Shown one piece after another: positions 25,286 to 35,352 of a stretch of DNA of 37,583 nt. Within the stretch, counting starts at the first letter, position 1. Every line of letters begins with the position of its first letter. The translations under genes were made by a program, and so were the position numbers. The stretch is taken from NCBI GenBank assembly GCA_018061005.1, contig JAGOVA010000025.1:1-37583 (forward strand), given 5' to 3'. The notes under the pieces are model-generated. The model had not been told where the DNA came from. It did not search any database and was given only the letters and a program-made list of their open reading frames with translations. Source of the DNA: Sterolibacterium sp. (lineage in GTDB: Bacteria > Pseudomonadota > Gammaproteobacteria > Burkholderiales > Rhodocyclaceae).

Positions 25286-25675
25286 TCAGATGCGACGACG
25301 CTTGGGCGGCCGGCATCCATTATGAGGAATCGGGGTGATATCCGTAATGCTGGAAATCTTGATGCCCAGCGCATTCAGCGCACGGACAGACGATTCGCGA
25401 CCGGGGCCGGGGCCCTTGATGCGAACTTCCAGATTTTTGATACCACATTCCAGCGCCACCTTGCCCGCCGCTTCAGCAGCAACCTGAGCCGCAAACGGGG
25501 TGCTCTTGCGTGAGCCTTTGAAGCCCGCGCCGCCCGAAGTCGCCCAGGACAATGCATTGCCCTGACGATCGGTAATGGTGATGATGGTGTTATTGAAAGA
25601 AGCGTGCACGTGGGCAATACCCTCAGCCACATTCTTCTTGATCTTCTTGCGAACCTTGGTTGCAGTCTTGGCCAT
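25286..25675 (-). CDS. rpsK: 30S ribosomal protein S11
   Basis: Platform protein of the small subunit, 129 residues. The basic N-terminus is [36 protein letters not shown] is the conserved core, and the C-terminus [17 protein letters not shown] is nearly invariant and includes the Asn-Gly isoaspartate site. It lies between rpsM and rpsD. Confidence 0.97.
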   Translation of the reverse strand: MAKTATKVRKKIKKNVAEGIAHVHASFNNTIITITDRQGNALSWATSGGAGFKGSRKSTPFAAQVAAEAAGKVALECGIKNLEVRIKGPGPGRESSVRALNALGIKISSITDITPIPHNGCRPPKRRRI

Positions 25676-25689
25676 GTCAGTTTCCTAAA

Positions 25690-26055
25690 TTACTTCTTGG
25701 CGCCCGCAATTGCCTTGCGCGGACCCTTGCGTGTACGTGCGTTGGTGCGCGTACGCTGACCACGGCAGGGCAGGCCACGACGATGACGCAGGCCGCGATA
25801 GCAACCCAGATCCATCAGACGCTTGATGCCCATCGTGACTTCACGGCGCAGGTCACCCTCAACCGTGTACTTGCCAACTTCATCACGCAGACGCTCCATC
25901 TCGCTGTCGGTCAGATCTTTGACCTTGGTCGACGGCGTGATTTTTGCAGCAGCACAAATTTTTTGTGCGCGCGTGTTACCAACACCATAAATCGCCGTCA
26001 AGGCGATTACAGCATGTTGATGATTCGGAATATTTACCCCTGCAATGCGGGCCAT
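25690..26055 (-). CDS. rpsM: 30S ribosomal protein S13
   Basis: Small-subunit head protein that contacts the P-site tRNA and L5 at the intersubunit bridge, 121 residues. [26 protein letters not shown] is the family start. The helix-two-turn-helix follows, then the basic tail ([23 protein letters not shown]). It lies 75 bp after rpmJ and 14 bp before rpsK, opening the alpha-operon part of the cluster. Confidence 0.97.
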   Translation of the reverse strand: MARIAGVNIPNHQHAVIALTAIYGVGNTRAQKICAAAKITPSTKVKDLTDSEMERLRDEVGKYTVEGDLRREVTMGIKRLMDLGCYRGLRHRRGLPCRGQRTRTNARTRKGPRKAIAGAKK

Positions 26056-26130
26056 AGGCTCACCCTGAAATTAAGTCCCAAGAATGGGAAACAGAGAATT
26101 ATAGACGATAAAACCGCTTTGTTCAAGCGA

Positions 26131-26244
26131 TCAACCCTGGCGCTGTTTGTGGCGCGGATCCGTGCAAATAACGCGAACAACACGCTTGCGGCGGATAATC
26201 TTGCAGTTACGGCAAATGCATTTGACCGAAGCCATTACTTTCAT
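26131..26244 (-). CDS. rpmJ: 50S ribosomal protein L36
   Basis: A 37-residue gene, easy to miss by length. It begins [20 protein letters not shown] and ends in [11 protein letters not shown]. The zinc ligands C-x2-C (Cys11, Cys14), the later Cys27 and the His are all present, so this is the zinc-binding form. ATG at 26242-26244 is preceded by CCGGAGAAG. It lies between infA (31 bp) and rpsM. Confidence 0.96.
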   Translation of the reverse strand: MKVMASVKCICRNCKIIRRKRVVRVICTDPRHKQRQG

Positions 26245-26275
26245 GATGCTTCTCCGGAAGGATTTGAATACAAAA

Positions 26276-26494
26276 CTACTTGGCGCGAAAAACGATACGC
26301 CCCTTGGTCAGGTCGTAAGGCGTCAACTGCACCGTGACCTTGTCACCGGGAAGAATGCGGATATAGTGCATCCGCATTTTTCCGGAGATATGCCCGAGAA
26401 CGACGTGGCCGTTCTCGAGTTTGACTCTGAATGTTGCATTGGGCAGGTTTTCCTGGACCTCCCCCTGCATTTCGATCATGTCTTCCTTCGACAT
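26276..26494 (-). CDS. infA: Translation initiation factor IF-1
   Basis: Single OB-fold factor that occupies the A site during initiation. It is 72 residues and nearly canonical: [22 protein letters not shown] at the start, [22 protein letters not shown] in the middle, and [14 protein letters not shown] at the end. It lies 5 bp after secY and before rpmJ. This in-operon position is the betaproteobacterial arrangement, whereas E. coli carries infA elsewhere. Confidence 0.97.
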   Translation of the reverse strand: MSKEDMIEMQGEVQENLPNATFRVKLENGHVVLGHISGKMRMHYIRILPGDKVTVQLTPYDLTKGRIVFRAK

Positions 26495-26499
26495 CGTTC

Positions 26500-27840
26500 T
26501 TACCTTGCCGAGAAACCGGCTCCTTTGAAGTTAGCCTTCTTCAGGAGGCTCTCGTATTGATGTGACATGATATAAGCCTGTACTTGCGACATGAAGTCCA
26601 TGGTAACCACCACAATAATCAGCAACGATGTTCCACCAAAATAGAAGGGAACATTCCACTTGAGTATCAGGAACTCAGGAATCAAGCACACGACCGTGAC
26701 ATAAACAGCCCCAACCAGCGTCAGCCGCATCAGGATTTTTTCAATATAGCGAGCAGTTTGCTCACCCGGACGGATGCCGGGAACAAACGCACCACTTTTC
26801 TTCAGGTTATCTGCTGTTTCCTTGGAGTTGAACACCAGGGCCGTATAGAAAAAACAGAAGAAAATGATGGCTGTTGCATAAAGAAGCACATAGGGCGGCT
26901 GACCTGGCGAAAGCGTTGCCGCAATGTCCTTCAGCCAACCCATGCCTTCACCATGACCAAACCAGCCTGCCACCGTTGCCGGGAACAGAATGATACTCGA
27001 TGCAAAAATCGGCGGGATCACACCAGACATATTGAGCTTCAAAGGCAGGTGGGAGCTTTGCCCACCGTATACCTTGTTGCCCACTTGCCGCTTGGCGTAA
27101 TTCACCAGAATCTTGCGCTGACCCCGTTCAACGAATACCACGAAACCGGTCACCAGAACCACCAGGGCAAAGATGAACAAAGCGGCCACCGGATGCATGC
27201 TCCCCGTACTAACCAGAGAAAACAACCCACCCAACGCGTTTGGCAAACCCGCAGCAATCCCCGCAAAAATAATGATGGAGATGCCATTGCCCAAGCCACG
27301 CTCGGTAATCTGCTCACCCAGCCACATCAGGAACATGGTTCCGGTCAACAAGGTGATTACCGCGGTAACCCGGAAAGCAAGACCCGGGTCAAGCACCAAG
27401 CCCTGCTGCGATTCAAGGGCTATGGCAATACCCATGCCCTGGAACAATGCCAGACCGACCGTGCCGTAACGCGTATATTGCGTAATCTTGCGCTGACCTG
27501 CCTGGCCTTCCTTCTTCAATGCTTCCAGCTGCGGCGATGCGATCGTTACCAACTGCATGATGATCGAGGCCGAGATGTAAGGCATGATGCCCAGGGCAAA
27601 AATCGTGAACCGTGACAGTGCCCCACCCGAAAACAGGTTGAACACACCCAGGATGCCGCCCTTCTGCCCTTCAAACAGCTGCGCAAGGGCGACCGGATCA
27701 ATCCCGGGAACGGGGATATGCGCCCCGATACGATAGACGACGATCGCACCCAGCAAAAACCACAAGCGCTGCCAGAGATCACCGAACTTGCCAGTGTTCC
27801 CAGTCGCTTTTGCAGAGGAATAGGGGGAAGGATTAGCCAA
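26500..27840 (-). CDS. secY: Preprotein translocase subunit SecY
   Basis: Channel subunit of the Sec translocon with ten predicted transmembrane helices, 446 residues. Diagnostic strings are [52 protein letters not shown] (TM2 and plug region), [15 protein letters not shown], and the cytoplasmic loop [22 protein letters not shown] that contacts SecA and ribosomes. The start codon is TTG (27838-27840); MANPS fits the family N-terminus and no ATG is available nearby. The ribosome-binding site is weak. It is in the spc operon between rplO and infA. Confidence 0.96.
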   Translation of the reverse strand: MANPSPYSSAKATGNTGKFGDLWQRLWFLLGAIVVYRIGAHIPVPGIDPVALAQLFEGQKGGILGVFNLFSGGALSRFTIFALGIMPYISASIIMQLVTIASPQLEALKKEGQAGQRKITQYTRYGTVGLALFQGMGIAIALESQQGLVLDPGLAFRVTAVITLLTGTMFLMWLGEQITERGLGNGISIIIFAGIAAGLPNALGGLFSLVSTGSMHPVAALFIFALVVLVTGFVVFVERGQRKILVNYAKRQVGNKVYGGQSSHLPLKLNMSGVIPPIFASSIILFPATVAGWFGHGEGMGWLKDIAATLSPGQPPYVLLYATAIIFFCFFYTALVFNSKETADNLKKSGAFVPGIRPGEQTARYIEKILMRLTLVGAVYVTVVCLIPEFLILKWNVPFYFGGTSLLIIVVVTMDFMSQVQAYIMSHQYESLLKKANFKGAGFSAR

Positions 27841-27872
27841 GGTAGTATCCGGACTCGATCAGGATGTCTGAG

Positions 27873-28313
27873 TTAGGCTGCAACGACGACACTGCCGCCA
27901 ACCGCTTCAATCGCGGCTTTCGCACCCTTGGTGGCACCAACGCCAGTCAAGGTAATTTTGCGCGTCAGCTCGCCAGAGAGGATGACCTTAGCCGAAAGCG
28001 CGTCAGCAGCGACAACGCCTGCCTGCTTCAAAGACAGCAGATCAATTTCCGTCAGCGGCAGTTTTTCAATTTCCGAAAGACGGACTTCGACATTGCGATC
28101 GCGCGTCAGCGAAACAAAACCACGCTTAGGCAAACGGCGTTGCAACGGCATCTGGCCGCCTTCAAAGCCAACCTTGTGGAAACCGCCAGCACGGGACTTC
28201 TGCCCCTTGTGGCCGCGACCTGCGGTTTTGCCCAGGCCACTACCTATGCCACGGCCTACGCGACGACGCGCATGAGTCGAGCCCTCAGCGGGTTTGATGG
28301 TATTCAGTCGCAT
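27873..28313 (-). CDS. rplO: 50S ribosomal protein L15
   Basis: Large-subunit assembly protein, 146 residues. The extended basic N-terminus [20 protein letters not shown] leads into the Gly-rich [20 protein letters not shown], the L15 hallmark. The C-terminal globular part ends [12 protein letters not shown]. It lies 3 bp after rpmD and 32 bp before secY. Confidence 0.97.
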   Translation of the reverse strand: MRLNTIKPAEGSTHARRRVGRGIGSGLGKTAGRGHKGQKSRAGGFHKVGFEGGQMPLQRRLPKRGFVSLTRDRNVEVRLSEIEKLPLTEIDLLSLKQAGVVAADALSAKVILSGELTRKITLTGVGATKGAKAAIEAVGGSVVVAA

Positions 28314-28316
28314 TAT

Positions 28317-28499
28317 TCAACCCTCACACTTCACCAGATAGGCGACTTTGTTGATCATGCCACGCACACACGGCGTGTCTTCCAGAACGGCGCTGCTATT
28401 CAGACGACGCAGCCCCAAACCCCGAACGGTGGCACGATGATCCGACTTGGTGCCGATCAGGCTTTTGACCAGCGTCACCTTGATTTTTTTATCAGCCAT
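28317..28499 (-). CDS. rpmD: 50S ribosomal protein L30
   Basis: A 60-residue L30. [20 protein letters not shown] and [19 protein letters not shown] are the family core, with a final strand ending KCEG. It lies 5 bp after rpsE and 3 bp before rplO, in the usual spc-operon order. Confidence 0.96.
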   Translation of the reverse strand: MADKKIKVTLVKSLIGTKSDHRATVRGLGLRRLNSSAVLEDTPCVRGMINKVAYLVKCEG

Positions 28500-28504
28500 G
28501 TTAC

Positions 28505-29032
28505 TTACCCCATGATGTCCTGCACGCTCTTGCCGCGCTTGGCGGCAATTTCGGCAGGCGTATTCATCGCTTGCAAGCCATTGATGGTGGCACGCACAAC
28601 GTTATAAGGATTGGTGGAGCCATAGATCTTTGCAACGACATCCGTGACACCAGCCACTTCGAATACCGCACGCATCGGACCGCCGGCAATGATGCCGGTA
28701 CCGGCACCTGCGGGCTGCATCAGCACACGACAAGCACCGTGGTGACCAATGACGGTGTGCTGCAAGGAGCCTTCTTTGAGGTTGACGCGGGTCAGTTTGC
28801 GACGCGCCTCTTCCATGGCCTTTTGCACGGCAACCGGCACTTCACGCGACTTGCCCTTGCCCATGCCGACACCACCATCGCCGTCACCCACAACGGTCAG
28901 TGCAGCGAAGCCGAGAATACGGCCACCCTTCACCACCTTGGTGACGCGATTGATGCCGACCATCTTCTCGCGCATGCCGTCGTCAATCTTCTCCGGCGTT
29001 TGCTGTTGCTTCCTGGTTTGTGGTTTTGCCAT
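28505..29032 (-). CDS. rpsE: 30S ribosomal protein S5
   Basis: Small-subunit protein affecting accuracy and mRNA unwinding at the entry site, 175 residues. The double-stranded RNA-binding-like domain has [32 protein letters not shown], and [32 protein letters not shown] forms the C-terminal domain. The Gln/Thr/Lys-rich N-terminus is slightly extended. It lies 40 bp after rplR and before rpmD. Confidence 0.97.
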   Translation of the reverse strand: MAKPQTRKQQQTPEKIDDGMREKMVGINRVTKVVKGGRILGFAALTVVGDGDGGVGMGKGKSREVPVAVQKAMEEARRKLTRVNLKEGSLQHTVIGHHGACRVLMQPAGAGTGIIAGGPMRAVFEVAGVTDVVAKIYGSTNPYNVVRATINGLQAMNTPAEIAAKRGKSVQDIMG

Positions 29033-29072
29033 TATTAGCCTCTATATGCGAGCAGTGCGTACGTGCCGCACG

Positions 29073-29426
29073 TCAGAACTTCAGACCGCCTTCACGCGCA
29101 GCTTCTGCCAGCGCCTTGATGCGTCCGTGGTAATGAAATCCGGAACGATCGAAAGAAACGCTTTCGATCCCCTGTGCCTTTGCACGTTCGGCAATCAACT
29201 TGCCAACCAACTCGGCCGCCTTGACATTCCCGCCATTGGGAATCTTGCCGCGGACATCGGCTTCTGTGGTCGAGGCCGAAGCCAGCACGCGCGTACCGCA
29301 GCCAGAAAAAATCTGTGCGTAGATATGCAAATTGCTGCGATGGACCGACAACCGTACCGCCTTGAGCTCTGCGAGCTTGGCGCGAGTCCTGGCGGCCCGG
29401 CGCAAGCGCATCGATTTCTTGTTCAT
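29073..29426 (-). CDS. rplR: 50S ribosomal protein L18
   Basis: 5S rRNA-binding protein, 117 residues. The basic N-terminus is [36 protein letters not shown] and the C-terminal [26 protein letters not shown] are diagnostic. It lies between rplF (11 bp) and rpsE. Confidence 0.97.
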   Translation of the reverse strand: MNKKSMRLRRAARTRAKLAELKAVRLSVHRSNLHIYAQIFSGCGTRVLASASTTEADVRGKIPNGGNVKAAELVGKLIAERAKAQGIESVSFDRSGFHYHGRIKALAEAAREGGLKF

Positions 29427-29437
29427 GTTGATCCGCC

Positions 29438-29971
29438 TTATTTCTTCTTCGTTTCCTTGATGACCACACGCTCATCGGCGTAGCGCACACCCTTGCCCTT
29501 ATAAGGCTCCGGCTTGCGATAGGCTCGAATCTCGGCAGCCACTTGGCCAACCTGCTGGCGATCAATCCCTTTGATGACGATTTCAGTCTGCGTCGGGGTT
29601 TCGCACTTGACGCCTTTGGGCATCTCATGAACCACCGGGTGAGAAAAACCCAGTGTCAGATTCAGCTTGTCGCCCTGAGCCTGGGCACGATAGCCCACCC
29701 CCACCAGCGTCAGCTTCTTCTCAAAGCCCTTGGTCACACCCGTCATCATGTTATTGACCAGCGCACGCATCGTTCCCGACATCGCGCCTGCATTCGGCTG
29801 TCCTGCGACAGCCTTGCACAGCAACTGATCACCTTCACGTTCAATCTTGACAGCCGGCAACATGAACTGAGTCATCGCCCCCAGCGGCCCTTTGATACTG
29901 ATTGCGGCATCGTTCAAAACGACTTCGACACCCTTCGGCACTTCGACCGGATATTTAGCAATACGAGACAT
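29438..29971 (-). CDS. rplF: 50S ribosomal protein L6
   Basis: Large-subunit protein near the factor-binding site, 177 residues with the two repeated alpha/beta domains. [17 protein letters not shown] opens the protein. [19 protein letters not shown] sits at the domain boundary, and [16 protein letters not shown] near the end is the family signature. It lies 14 bp after rpsH and 11 bp before rplR. Confidence 0.97.
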   Translation of the reverse strand: MSRIAKYPVEVPKGVEVVLNDAAISIKGPLGAMTQFMLPAVKIEREGDQLLCKAVAGQPNAGAMSGTMRALVNNMMTGVTKGFEKKLTLVGVGYRAQAQGDKLNLTLGFSHPVVHEMPKGVKCETPTQTEIVIKGIDRQQVGQVAAEIRAYRKPEPYKGKGVRYADERVVIKETKKK

Positions 29972-29985
29972 TACAGCCCCTAACC

Positions 29986-30381
29986 TTAAGCCACGATACA
30001 GAGGACTTCACCGCCGACATTCGCGGCACGCGCACTGCGATCGGTCATCACACCCTTGGGTGTGGAGACGATAGCAACGCCCAGGCCATTCATGACTTGC
30101 GGCAAATCGTCCTTGCCACGGTAAACACGCAGACCGGGCTTGGAAATACGCTCAATACGCTCAATTACAGAGCGACCAGCATAATATTTAAGTGCGATAT
30201 CAAGCAGCGGCTTGCCGCCGTTTTCACGAACTGCAAACTCACCGATATAGCCCTCGTCCTTCAGAACGCTGGCAATCGCCACCTTCAGCTTGGAAGAGGG
30301 CATCAGAACAGCCTCCTTTTGCGCCGATTGGGCGTTACGGATGCGGGTCAGCATATCGGCGATCGGATCAGTCATACTCAT
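29986..30381 (-). CDS. rpsH: 30S ribosomal protein S8
   Basis: Central-domain 16S rRNA-binding protein, 131 residues. [16 protein letters not shown] and the C-terminal [22 protein letters not shown] are diagnostic. In E. coli S8 represses the spc operon by binding in the rplE region; no such element was verified here. AAGGAGA with a 7-bp gap supports the first of two close ATGs (30379-30381). It lies between rpsN and rplF. Confidence 0.97.
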   Translation of the reverse strand: MSMTDPIADMLTRIRNAQSAQKEAVLMPSSKLKVAIASVLKDEGYIGEFAVRENGGKPLLDIALKYYAGRSVIERIERISKPGLRVYRGKDDLPQVMNGLGVAIVSTPKGVMTDRSARAANVGGEVLCIVA

Positions 30382-30394
30382 AGTGATCTCTCCT

Positions 30395-30700
30395 TTACCA
30401 GCTGGCCTTGGTCATGCCAGGAACCTCACCGCGCATGACAACCTCACGCAGCTTGTTACGGCACAAACCGAATTTACGGAAAACACCCCGGGGACGACCC
30501 GTTACCTCGCAGCGATTACGCTGGCGCGAAGGTGAGGAATTGCGGGGCAACTGTTGGAACTTGAGCCGAGCAGCCATACGCTCTTCGGCTGGCAGGTTCA
30601 CATTGTTGTAGATCGCAGCCAACTCGGCACGCTTGGCTGCAAATTTCTCAGCCGTGCGAACGCGCTTGACTTCGCGATTAATCATGGATTTCTTGGCCAT
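30395..30700 (-). CDS. rpsN: 30S ribosomal protein S14 (long, zinc-free type)
   Basis: A 101-residue S14, the long type without the CxxC zinc knuckle. [20 protein letters not shown] starts the protein, and [25 protein letters not shown] is the conserved C-terminal block. The start at 30698-30700 was chosen by this alignment; the frame is open 20 codons further upstream without homology. It lies 7 bp after rplE and 13 bp before rpsH. Confidence 0.97.
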   Translation of the reverse strand: MAKKSMINREVKRVRTAEKFAAKRAELAAIYNNVNLPAEERMAARLKFQQLPRNSSPSRQRNRCEVTGRPRGVFRKFGLCRNKLREVVMRGEVPGMTKASW

Positions 30701-30707
30701 ATATCCC

Positions 30708-31247
30708 TCAGTTCTTGAAGGGGAACTTGAAAGCAGCGAGCAGTGCCTTGGCTTCTGCATCGGTCTTTGCGGTGGTCGTGATGCTGATGTTCATGCCGCG
30801 CAACGCATCAATCTTGTCGTATTCGATCTCAGGAAAAATGATCTGTTCCTTGACGCCGACGTTGTAGTTGCCACGACCATCAAAACCCTTGCCGGAAACC
30901 CCACGAAAATCGCGGATCCGCGGCATCGCCACCGTTACCAGGCGATCAAGAAATTCGTACATGCGATCGCCACGCAAAGTCACCATGCAGCCGATCGGGT
31001 AGTTTTCACGAATCTTGAAGCCTGCAATGGCCTTGCGAGCCTTGGTCACGACGGGCTTTTGGCCAGCAATCTTGACCATATCGCTCACCGCATGCTCCAG
31101 CACCTTCTTGTCCGCAACCGCTTCACCAACCCCCATGTTCAGGGTGATTTTGGTGATGCGCGGCACTTCCATCACCGAGCCATAGGCAAACTTGCCCTTC
31201 AACTCGGCCATCACTGTGTTTTTATAGTATTCCTGTAAGCGCGCCAT
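30708..31247 (-). CDS. rplE: 50S ribosomal protein L5
   Basis: 5S rRNA-binding protein that contacts P-site tRNA and S13, 179 residues. [20 protein letters not shown] is the family start. [30 protein letters not shown] and [29 protein letters not shown] are diagnostic. GAGGGA lies 6 bp before ATG 31245-31247, which rules out the ATG four codons upstream. It lies 8 bp after rplX. Confidence 0.97.
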   Translation of the reverse strand: MARLQEYYKNTVMAELKGKFAYGSVMEVPRITKITLNMGVGEAVADKKVLEHAVSDMVKIAGQKPVVTKARKAIAGFKIRENYPIGCMVTLRGDRMYEFLDRLVTVAMPRIRDFRGVSGKGFDGRGNYNVGVKEQIIFPEIEYDKIDALRGMNISITTTAKTDAEAKALLAAFKFPFKN

Positions 31248-31255
31248 GATATCCC

Positions 31256-31573
31256 TCAAGCGTCAACGACTTCGCCATTCGACTTGAACACCCGCACCTT
31301 GCGACCGTCTTCAAGGGATTTGATCCCGACACGATCTGCCTTCTGGGTGGCCGGATTGAACAACGCCACGTTGGAAATCTGAATAGGCATCTCTTTTTCG
31401 AGAATACCACCCTGTTGACCCTTCATCGGATTCGGCTTGGTGTGTTTCTTGACGCGATTAACACCTTCGACCAGCACCGTCTGCTCGTCGAGGCGCGCCA
31501 ATACCACACCCCGCTTACCCTTGTCCTTGCCAGTAATGACAACGACACCATCGCCTTTGCGTATCTTGTTCAT
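31256..31573 (-). CDS. rplX: 50S ribosomal protein L24
   Basis: Early assembly protein with a KOW motif, 105 residues. [22 protein letters not shown] is the KOW segment, followed by [15 protein letters not shown] and the C-terminal [14 protein letters not shown]. It lies 9 bp after rplN and 8 bp before rplE. Confidence 0.97.
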   Translation of the reverse strand: MNKIRKGDGVVVITGKDKGKRGVVLARLDEQTVLVEGVNRVKKHTKPNPMKGQQGGILEKEMPIQISNVALFNPATQKADRVGIKSLEDGRKVRVFKSNGEVVDA

Positions 31574-31582
31574 GGCAATTCC

Positions 31583-31951
31583 TTAGAGAACCTCAGGCGC
31601 CAGCGAGACGATCTTCATGAATCGCTCGGTACGCAACTCACGCGTCACCGGCCCGAAGATGCGCGTGCCAATCGGCTCGAGCTTGTTGTTCAGCAAAACA
31701 GCAGCGTTGTCATCAAACTTAACCAACGAGCCATCAGAACGGCGCACACCTTTGGCGGTACGAACCACGACCGCAGTGTATACATCACCCTTCTTGACCC
31801 GGCCACGCGGCGCAGCATCCTTGATGCTGACCTTGATGACATCACCGATGCCCGCATAGCGGCGCTTCGAGCCGCCTAGCACCTTGATGCATTGGACCGA
31901 CCGTGCGCCGGTGTTATCGGCGACAGTCAACCTAGTTTGCATTTGTATCAT
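31583..31951 (-). CDS. rplN: 50S ribosomal protein L14
   Basis: Large-subunit protein at the interface with 16S rRNA, 122 residues. [33 protein letters not shown] is the family start, and [24 protein letters not shown] ends it. GGAG 8 bp upstream supports the first ATG (31949-31951). It is the first gene of the spc operon, after a 174-bp gap holding the promoter and an untranslated leader of roughly 110 nt. Confidence 0.97.
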   Translation of the reverse strand: MIQMQTRLTVADNTGARSVQCIKVLGGSKRRYAGIGDVIKVSIKDAAPRGRVKKGDVYTAVVVRTAKGVRRSDGSLVKFDDNAAVLLNNKLEPIGTRIFGPVTRELRTERFMKIVSLAPEVL

Positions 31952-32069
31952 TGATATTTCTCCAACTTAATTCGCGATTGATGTAGCTACGCGATCAGTC
32001 TTGGAACCCGTTTGGGTCTGAACCGCAGCCAGCTACCCGACCGCGACATGAATTACAGCAAAGTCGACT

Positions 32070-32098
32070 ATTATGGGTGACCGTATTGTACTTGTCAA
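32070..32098 (-). promoter_or_regulatory. Sigma-70 promoter of the spc operon
   Basis: On the minus strand a perfect -35 TTGACA (32093-32098), a 17-bp spacer and a -10 CATAAT (32070-32075, five of six). An A/T-rich UP-like segment (TTTCTTTAAAAAAGTA) lies directly upstream. Predicted start is about 32063. The leader carries small hairpins: TCGCG/CGCGA at 31972-31994 and ACCC/GGGT at 32006-32017. Confidence 0.75.
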
Positions 32099-32125
32099 TA
32101 CTTTTTTAAAGAAAACACCTACCCA

Positions 32126-32395
32126 TCAAGCGGTTCTTGCCTTTTCGACGATCTGCGCCACACGCCAGGCCTTGGTTTTCGAGATCGGAGCACATTCCTC
32201 GATCAGCACCAGGTCACCCATTTTTGCTTCGGGGTTCTCAACATGGGCATGATACTTCTTGCTGCGAAGAACCATTTTGCCAATGACGGGATGCTTGACG
32301 CGACGTTCGATCAGAACGGTTACCGTCTTCTGCATTTTGTCGCTGACCACACGCCCCGTCAGGGTTCTGTGCAACTTCTCGGTCGTCTCGCTCAT
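32126..32395 (-). CDS. rpsQ: 30S ribosomal protein S17
   Basis: OB-fold 16S rRNA-binding protein, 89 residues. [31 protein letters not shown] and [32 protein letters not shown] are diagnostic. Its ATG overlaps the rpmC stop by four bases (32392-32395). It is the last gene of the S10 operon, and the spc promoter follows. Confidence 0.97.
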   Translation of the reverse strand: MSETTEKLHRTLTGRVVSDKMQKTVTVLIERRVKHPVIGKMVLRSKKYHAHVENPEAKMGDLVLIEECAPISKTKAWRVAQIVEKARTA

Positions 32396-32586
32396 TTGGC
32401 GACGCCCCTTTCATTCAGGATGGTTTTGACTCGCGCGATATCCTTGCGCGTCTTGCCAATCTGGCTATGATTGGTGAGCTGTTGCGTCGCTGCTTGCATC
32501 CGCATGCCAAACTGTGCACGACGGAGATCCAGCAGTTCCTTTTCTAGCTCAGCCGTATCCTTCTGTCTCAAATCTTTTGCATTCAT
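32392..32586 (-). CDS. rpmC: 50S ribosomal protein L29
   Basis: A 64-residue two-helix protein at the tunnel exit. [31 protein letters not shown] and [18 protein letters not shown] are typical. It lies 3 bp after rplP and overlaps rpsQ by four bases, implying coupling. Confidence 0.96.
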   Translation of the reverse strand: MNAKDLRQKDTAELEKELLDLRRAQFGMRMQAATQQLTNHSQIGKTRKDIARVKTILNERGVAK

Positions 32587-32589
32587 GAT

Positions 32590-33003
32590 TTACCCCAACA
32601 GGCGCGTGACGAAGGTTGTTTCGATCGGCAGCTTGGCCGCAGCCAGGCGGAATGCCTCGCGTGCCAGCGTCTCGTCGACACCATCCATTTCGTACAAAAC
32701 TTTACCCGGCTGAATTTCAGCAACCCAATATTCAGGATTGCCCTTACCGTTACCCATCCGCACTTCGAGCGGCTTTTTAGAGATCGGCTTATCCGGGAAA
32801 ATCCGGATCCAGATACGCCCACCCCGCTTGATATGACGAGTCATAGCTCGACGAGCCGACTCGATCTGGCGCGCAGTCAGACGACCACGGCCAACGGCCT
32901 TGAGACCAAATTCACCAAAGCTCACCTTGGCACCGCGTGTAGCGACGCCCGTATTGCGGCCTTTGTGCTGTTTACGATACTTGGTACGTGACGGTTGCAG
33001 CAT
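32590..33003 (-). CDS. rplP: 50S ribosomal protein L16
   Basis: Protein near the A-site tRNA elbow, 137 residues. [19 protein letters not shown] and [38 protein letters not shown] are diagnostic. The segment includes the Arg that is hydroxylated in some bacteria (the R in MGNGKG-preceding KPLEVRMG region is conserved; modification is not visible). It lies 3 bp after rpsC and before rpmC. Confidence 0.97.
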   Translation of the reverse strand: MLQPSRTKYRKQHKGRNTGVATRGAKVSFGEFGLKAVGRGRLTARQIESARRAMTRHIKRGGRIWIRIFPDKPISKKPLEVRMGNGKGNPEYWVAEIQPGKVLYEMDGVDETLAREAFRLAAAKLPIETTFVTRLLG

Positions 33004-33006
33004 GTT

Positions 33007-33888
33007 TTACTCCTTCACATCTTTGGCAGCTGCGTCAGCGGTCTTGCGAACACGTTTGACGGGAGCCTTTGCAGTCGCATCCGCAGGCGCTTCAGGCTTG
33101 GCAACTTCTGCACCCTCGGCCTGGCGTGCCGCCGGGCGACGCGCTCCTGCCGGTTTGCCATCCGCCTTCTCACCCGCACGCCCTGGCGAACGTCGCGGCG
33201 CACCGCGACGTTGCTCATCAGCAGCTGCATCAGCAGCAGCCTGTGCAGCAAGATCATTCTTGCCGGTCATTTCGCCCTTGAAAACCCAGACCTTGACGCC
33301 AATGATGCCAAATGTGGTCTTAGCTTCGGACGTACCATAATCAATATCGGCACGCAGGGTATGCAGTGGCACGCGACCTTCACGATACCACTCGCAACGG
33401 GCAATTTCTGCACCGTTCAGACGACCCGAACTCATGATCTTGATGCCCTGGGCACCCAAACGCATGGCATTCTGCATCGCACGCTTCATCGCGCGGCGGA
33501 ACATGATGCGCTTTTCAAGCTGCTGGGCAATCGAATCAGCAATCAGCTGGGCATCAATTTCAGGCTTGCGGATTTCCTCGATATTGACATGCACCTGACC
33601 GCCAAGAATCTTTTGCAAATCCGCCTTGAGAACTTCAATGTCCTCACCCTTTTTGCCGATCACCACACCGGGGCGCGCGCTATACACCGTGATGCGCGCA
33701 TTCTTCGCCGGGCGATCGATCACAACACGGCCGACCGAAGCGTGCGCGAGCTTCTTCTTCAGATACTCGCGAACCTTGATGTCTTCGTTGAGCATGCCCG
33801 GGAAATTCTTGCTGTTGGCAAACCAGCGAGAAGTCCAGTTACGGGTCACCGCAAGGCGGAAACCAGTCGGATGAATTTTCTGTCCCAT
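33007..33888 (-). CDS. rpsC: 30S ribosomal protein S3 with extended C-terminal tail
   Basis: mRNA-entry protein with helicase-like function. It is 293 residues against about 233 in E. coli. [22 protein letters not shown] starts the protein. The type II KH domain holds [13 protein letters not shown] (the GxxG loop), and [14 protein letters not shown] follows. The core ends near [11 protein letters not shown] (about residue 208). The remaining 85 residues are Ala/Arg/Lys/Pro-rich low complexity ([32 protein letters not shown]). Long S3 tails occur in other betaproteobacteria; no function is known to me. It lies 9 bp after rplV. Confidence 0.97.
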   Translation of the reverse strand: MGQKIHPTGFRLAVTRNWTSRWFANSKNFPGMLNEDIKVREYLKKKLAHASVGRVVIDRPAKNARITVYSARPGVVIGKKGEDIEVLKADLQKILGGQVHVNIEEIRKPEIDAQLIADSIAQQLEKRIMFRRAMKRAMQNAMRLGAQGIKIMSSGRLNGAEIARCEWYREGRVPLHTLRADIDYGTSEAKTTFGIIGVKVWVFKGEMTGKNDLAAQAAADAAADEQRRGAPRRSPGRAGEKADGKPAGARRPAARQAEGAEVAKPEAPADATAKAPVKRVRKTADAAAKDVKE

Positions 33889-33897
33889 AATTTCCCC

Positions 33898-34227
33898 TTA
33901 GTCTCCGACCGTCACATAGACGTGGCACGTCTGCTTGAGAATGTGGTTGCCACGGCCTTTGGCGCGTGCCGTAAACCGACGCAGAACAGCGGCCTTCTCG
34001 ACATGGATCGTCTTGACTTTCAGACTATCGATATCAGCACCATCGTTATGTTCGGCATTGGCAATCGCAGACTCGAGTACCTTCTTGATGATCGTCGCAC
34101 CCTTCTTCGGGCTGAAACTCAGAATATTGAGTGCCTGATCGACCGGCTTGCCGCGGACCAGGTCAGCCACCAGACGGCCCTTTTGAGCCGACAGGCGCAC
34201 ACCGCGTAGAATCGCATTGGTTTCCAT
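33898..34227 (-). CDS. rplV: 50S ribosomal protein L22
   Basis: Protein lining the exit tunnel through its long beta-hairpin, 109 residues. [22 protein letters not shown] starts it, and SAIANAEHN followed by the basic hairpin [16 protein letters not shown] are diagnostic. ATG 34225-34227 is chosen because AAGGA sits 6 bp before it; the ATG two codons upstream abuts that site. It lies between rpsS and rpsC. Confidence 0.96.
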   Translation of the reverse strand: METNAILRGVRLSAQKGRLVADLVRGKPVDQALNILSFSPKKGATIIKKVLESAIANAEHNDGADIDSLKVKTIHVEKAAVLRRFTARAKGRGNHILKQTCHVYVTVGD

Positions 34228-34236
34228 CGTCATTCC

Positions 34237-34515
34237 TTACTTCTTGACGGCTTTCTTGCCGCCGGTATGGCCCTTGAAAGTACGCGTCAGCGCAAACTCA
34301 CCGAGCTTGTGACCAACCATATTTTCGGAAACGAAGACCGGGATATGCTGCTTGCCGTTATGCACAGCGATCGTCAGACCGACAAAATCCGGCAGGATCG
34401 TGGAACGACGCGACCACGTCTTGATCGGACGCTTGTCGCTGGTCTCACGTACGGTGTCGACTTTCTTGAGCAGATGGGCATCGACGAACGGGCCCTTTTT
34501 AAGTGAACGTGTCAT
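34237..34515 (-). CDS. rpsS: 30S ribosomal protein S19
   Basis: Head protein that pairs with S13, 92 residues. [19 protein letters not shown] and [29 protein letters not shown] are the family signature; [17 protein letters not shown] follows. It lies 3 bp after rplB and 9 bp before rplV. Confidence 0.97.
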   Translation of the reverse strand: MTRSLKKGPFVDAHLLKKVDTVRETSDKRPIKTWSRRSTILPDFVGLTIAVHNGKQHIPVFVSENMVGHKLGEFALTRTFKGHTGGKKAVKK

Positions 34516-34518
34516 GGC

Positions 34519-35352
34519 TTACCTCTTGTTACGCGGGCGACGCTGAACGATCATGCTGGTCGTACGCTTGTTGCTACGAGTACGATAGCCCTTGGTCTTG
34601 ACGCCCCACGGGCTGACCGGATGCATACCGGCTGCCGTACGACCTTCACCACCACCGTGCGGGTGATCGACCGGGTTCATAACCACACCGCGAACGGTCG
34701 GACGGATGCCACGCCAACGCTGGGCACCCGCCTTACCGATGGAGCGCAGGCTATGCTCTTCGTTACCGACCTCACCAATCGTGGCACGGCACTCAATATG
34801 CACGCGGCGAATTTCACCCGAACGCAAACGCAACTGGGCATAAGAGCCTTCACGTGCCATCAACTGAACGGAAGTCCCAGCAGCACGCGCAATTTGCGCG
34901 CCTTTGCCCGGCACCATTTCGATGCAATGGATCGTCGTACCGACCGGAATATTGCGAATCGGCAAAGTGTTACCCGGCTTGATCGGGGCTTCCGAGCCGC
35001 TGATCAACTGCGTACCCACCGCCACGCCCCGCGGCGCGATGATGTAACGACGCTCGCCATCAGCGTAGCACAGCAGTGCCAGATTGGCGCTGCGGTTGGG
35101 ATCGTACTCAAGGCGTTCAACCTTGGCCGGAACCCCATCCTTATTGCGACGAAAATCAACGATGCGGTAATGCTGCTTGTGACCGCCGCCTTGATGACGC
35201 ACCGTGATATGGCCATGATTATTGCGACCGGCCTTGCTGTGCTTCGACTCGACCAGCGCCGCATGAGGGCGACCCTTATGCAGATCCGGATTGACCAGTT
35301 TGACGAGCGAACGACGGCCGGGGGATGTCGGCTTGACTTTAACGAGTGCCAT
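34519..35352 (-). CDS. rplB: 50S ribosomal protein L2
   Basis: Core large-subunit protein needed for subunit association and peptidyl transfer, 277 residues. [24 protein letters not shown] starts it, [22 protein letters not shown] follows, and the near-invariant [17 protein letters not shown] holds the conserved His. The C-terminal [13 protein letters not shown] is typical. It abuts rplW without a gap and lies 3 bp before rpsS. Confidence 0.97.
   Translation of the reverse strand: MALVKVKPTSPGRRSLVKLVNPDLHKGRPHAALVESKHSKAGRNNHGHITVRHQGGGHKQHYRIVDFRRNKDGVPAKVERLEYDPNRSANLALLCYADGERRYIIAPRGVAVGTQLISGSEAPIKPGNTLPIRNIPVGTTIHCIEMVPGKGAQIARAAGTSVQLMAREGSYAQLRLRSGEIRRVHIECRATIGEVGNEEHSLRSIGKAGAQRWRGIRPTVRGVVMNPVDHPHGGGEGRTAAGMHPVSPWGVKTKGYRTRSNKRTTSMIVQRRPRNKR

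Noticed and set aside
26584-27615. Plus-strand open frame of 343 codons inside secY
   Set aside because: Antisense of secY, with all ten transmembrane segments of the real gene on the other strand; no independent signals.
32995-34209. Plus-strand open frame of 404 codons opposite rpsC and rplV
   Set aside because: Antisense shadow of two canonical ribosomal protein genes.
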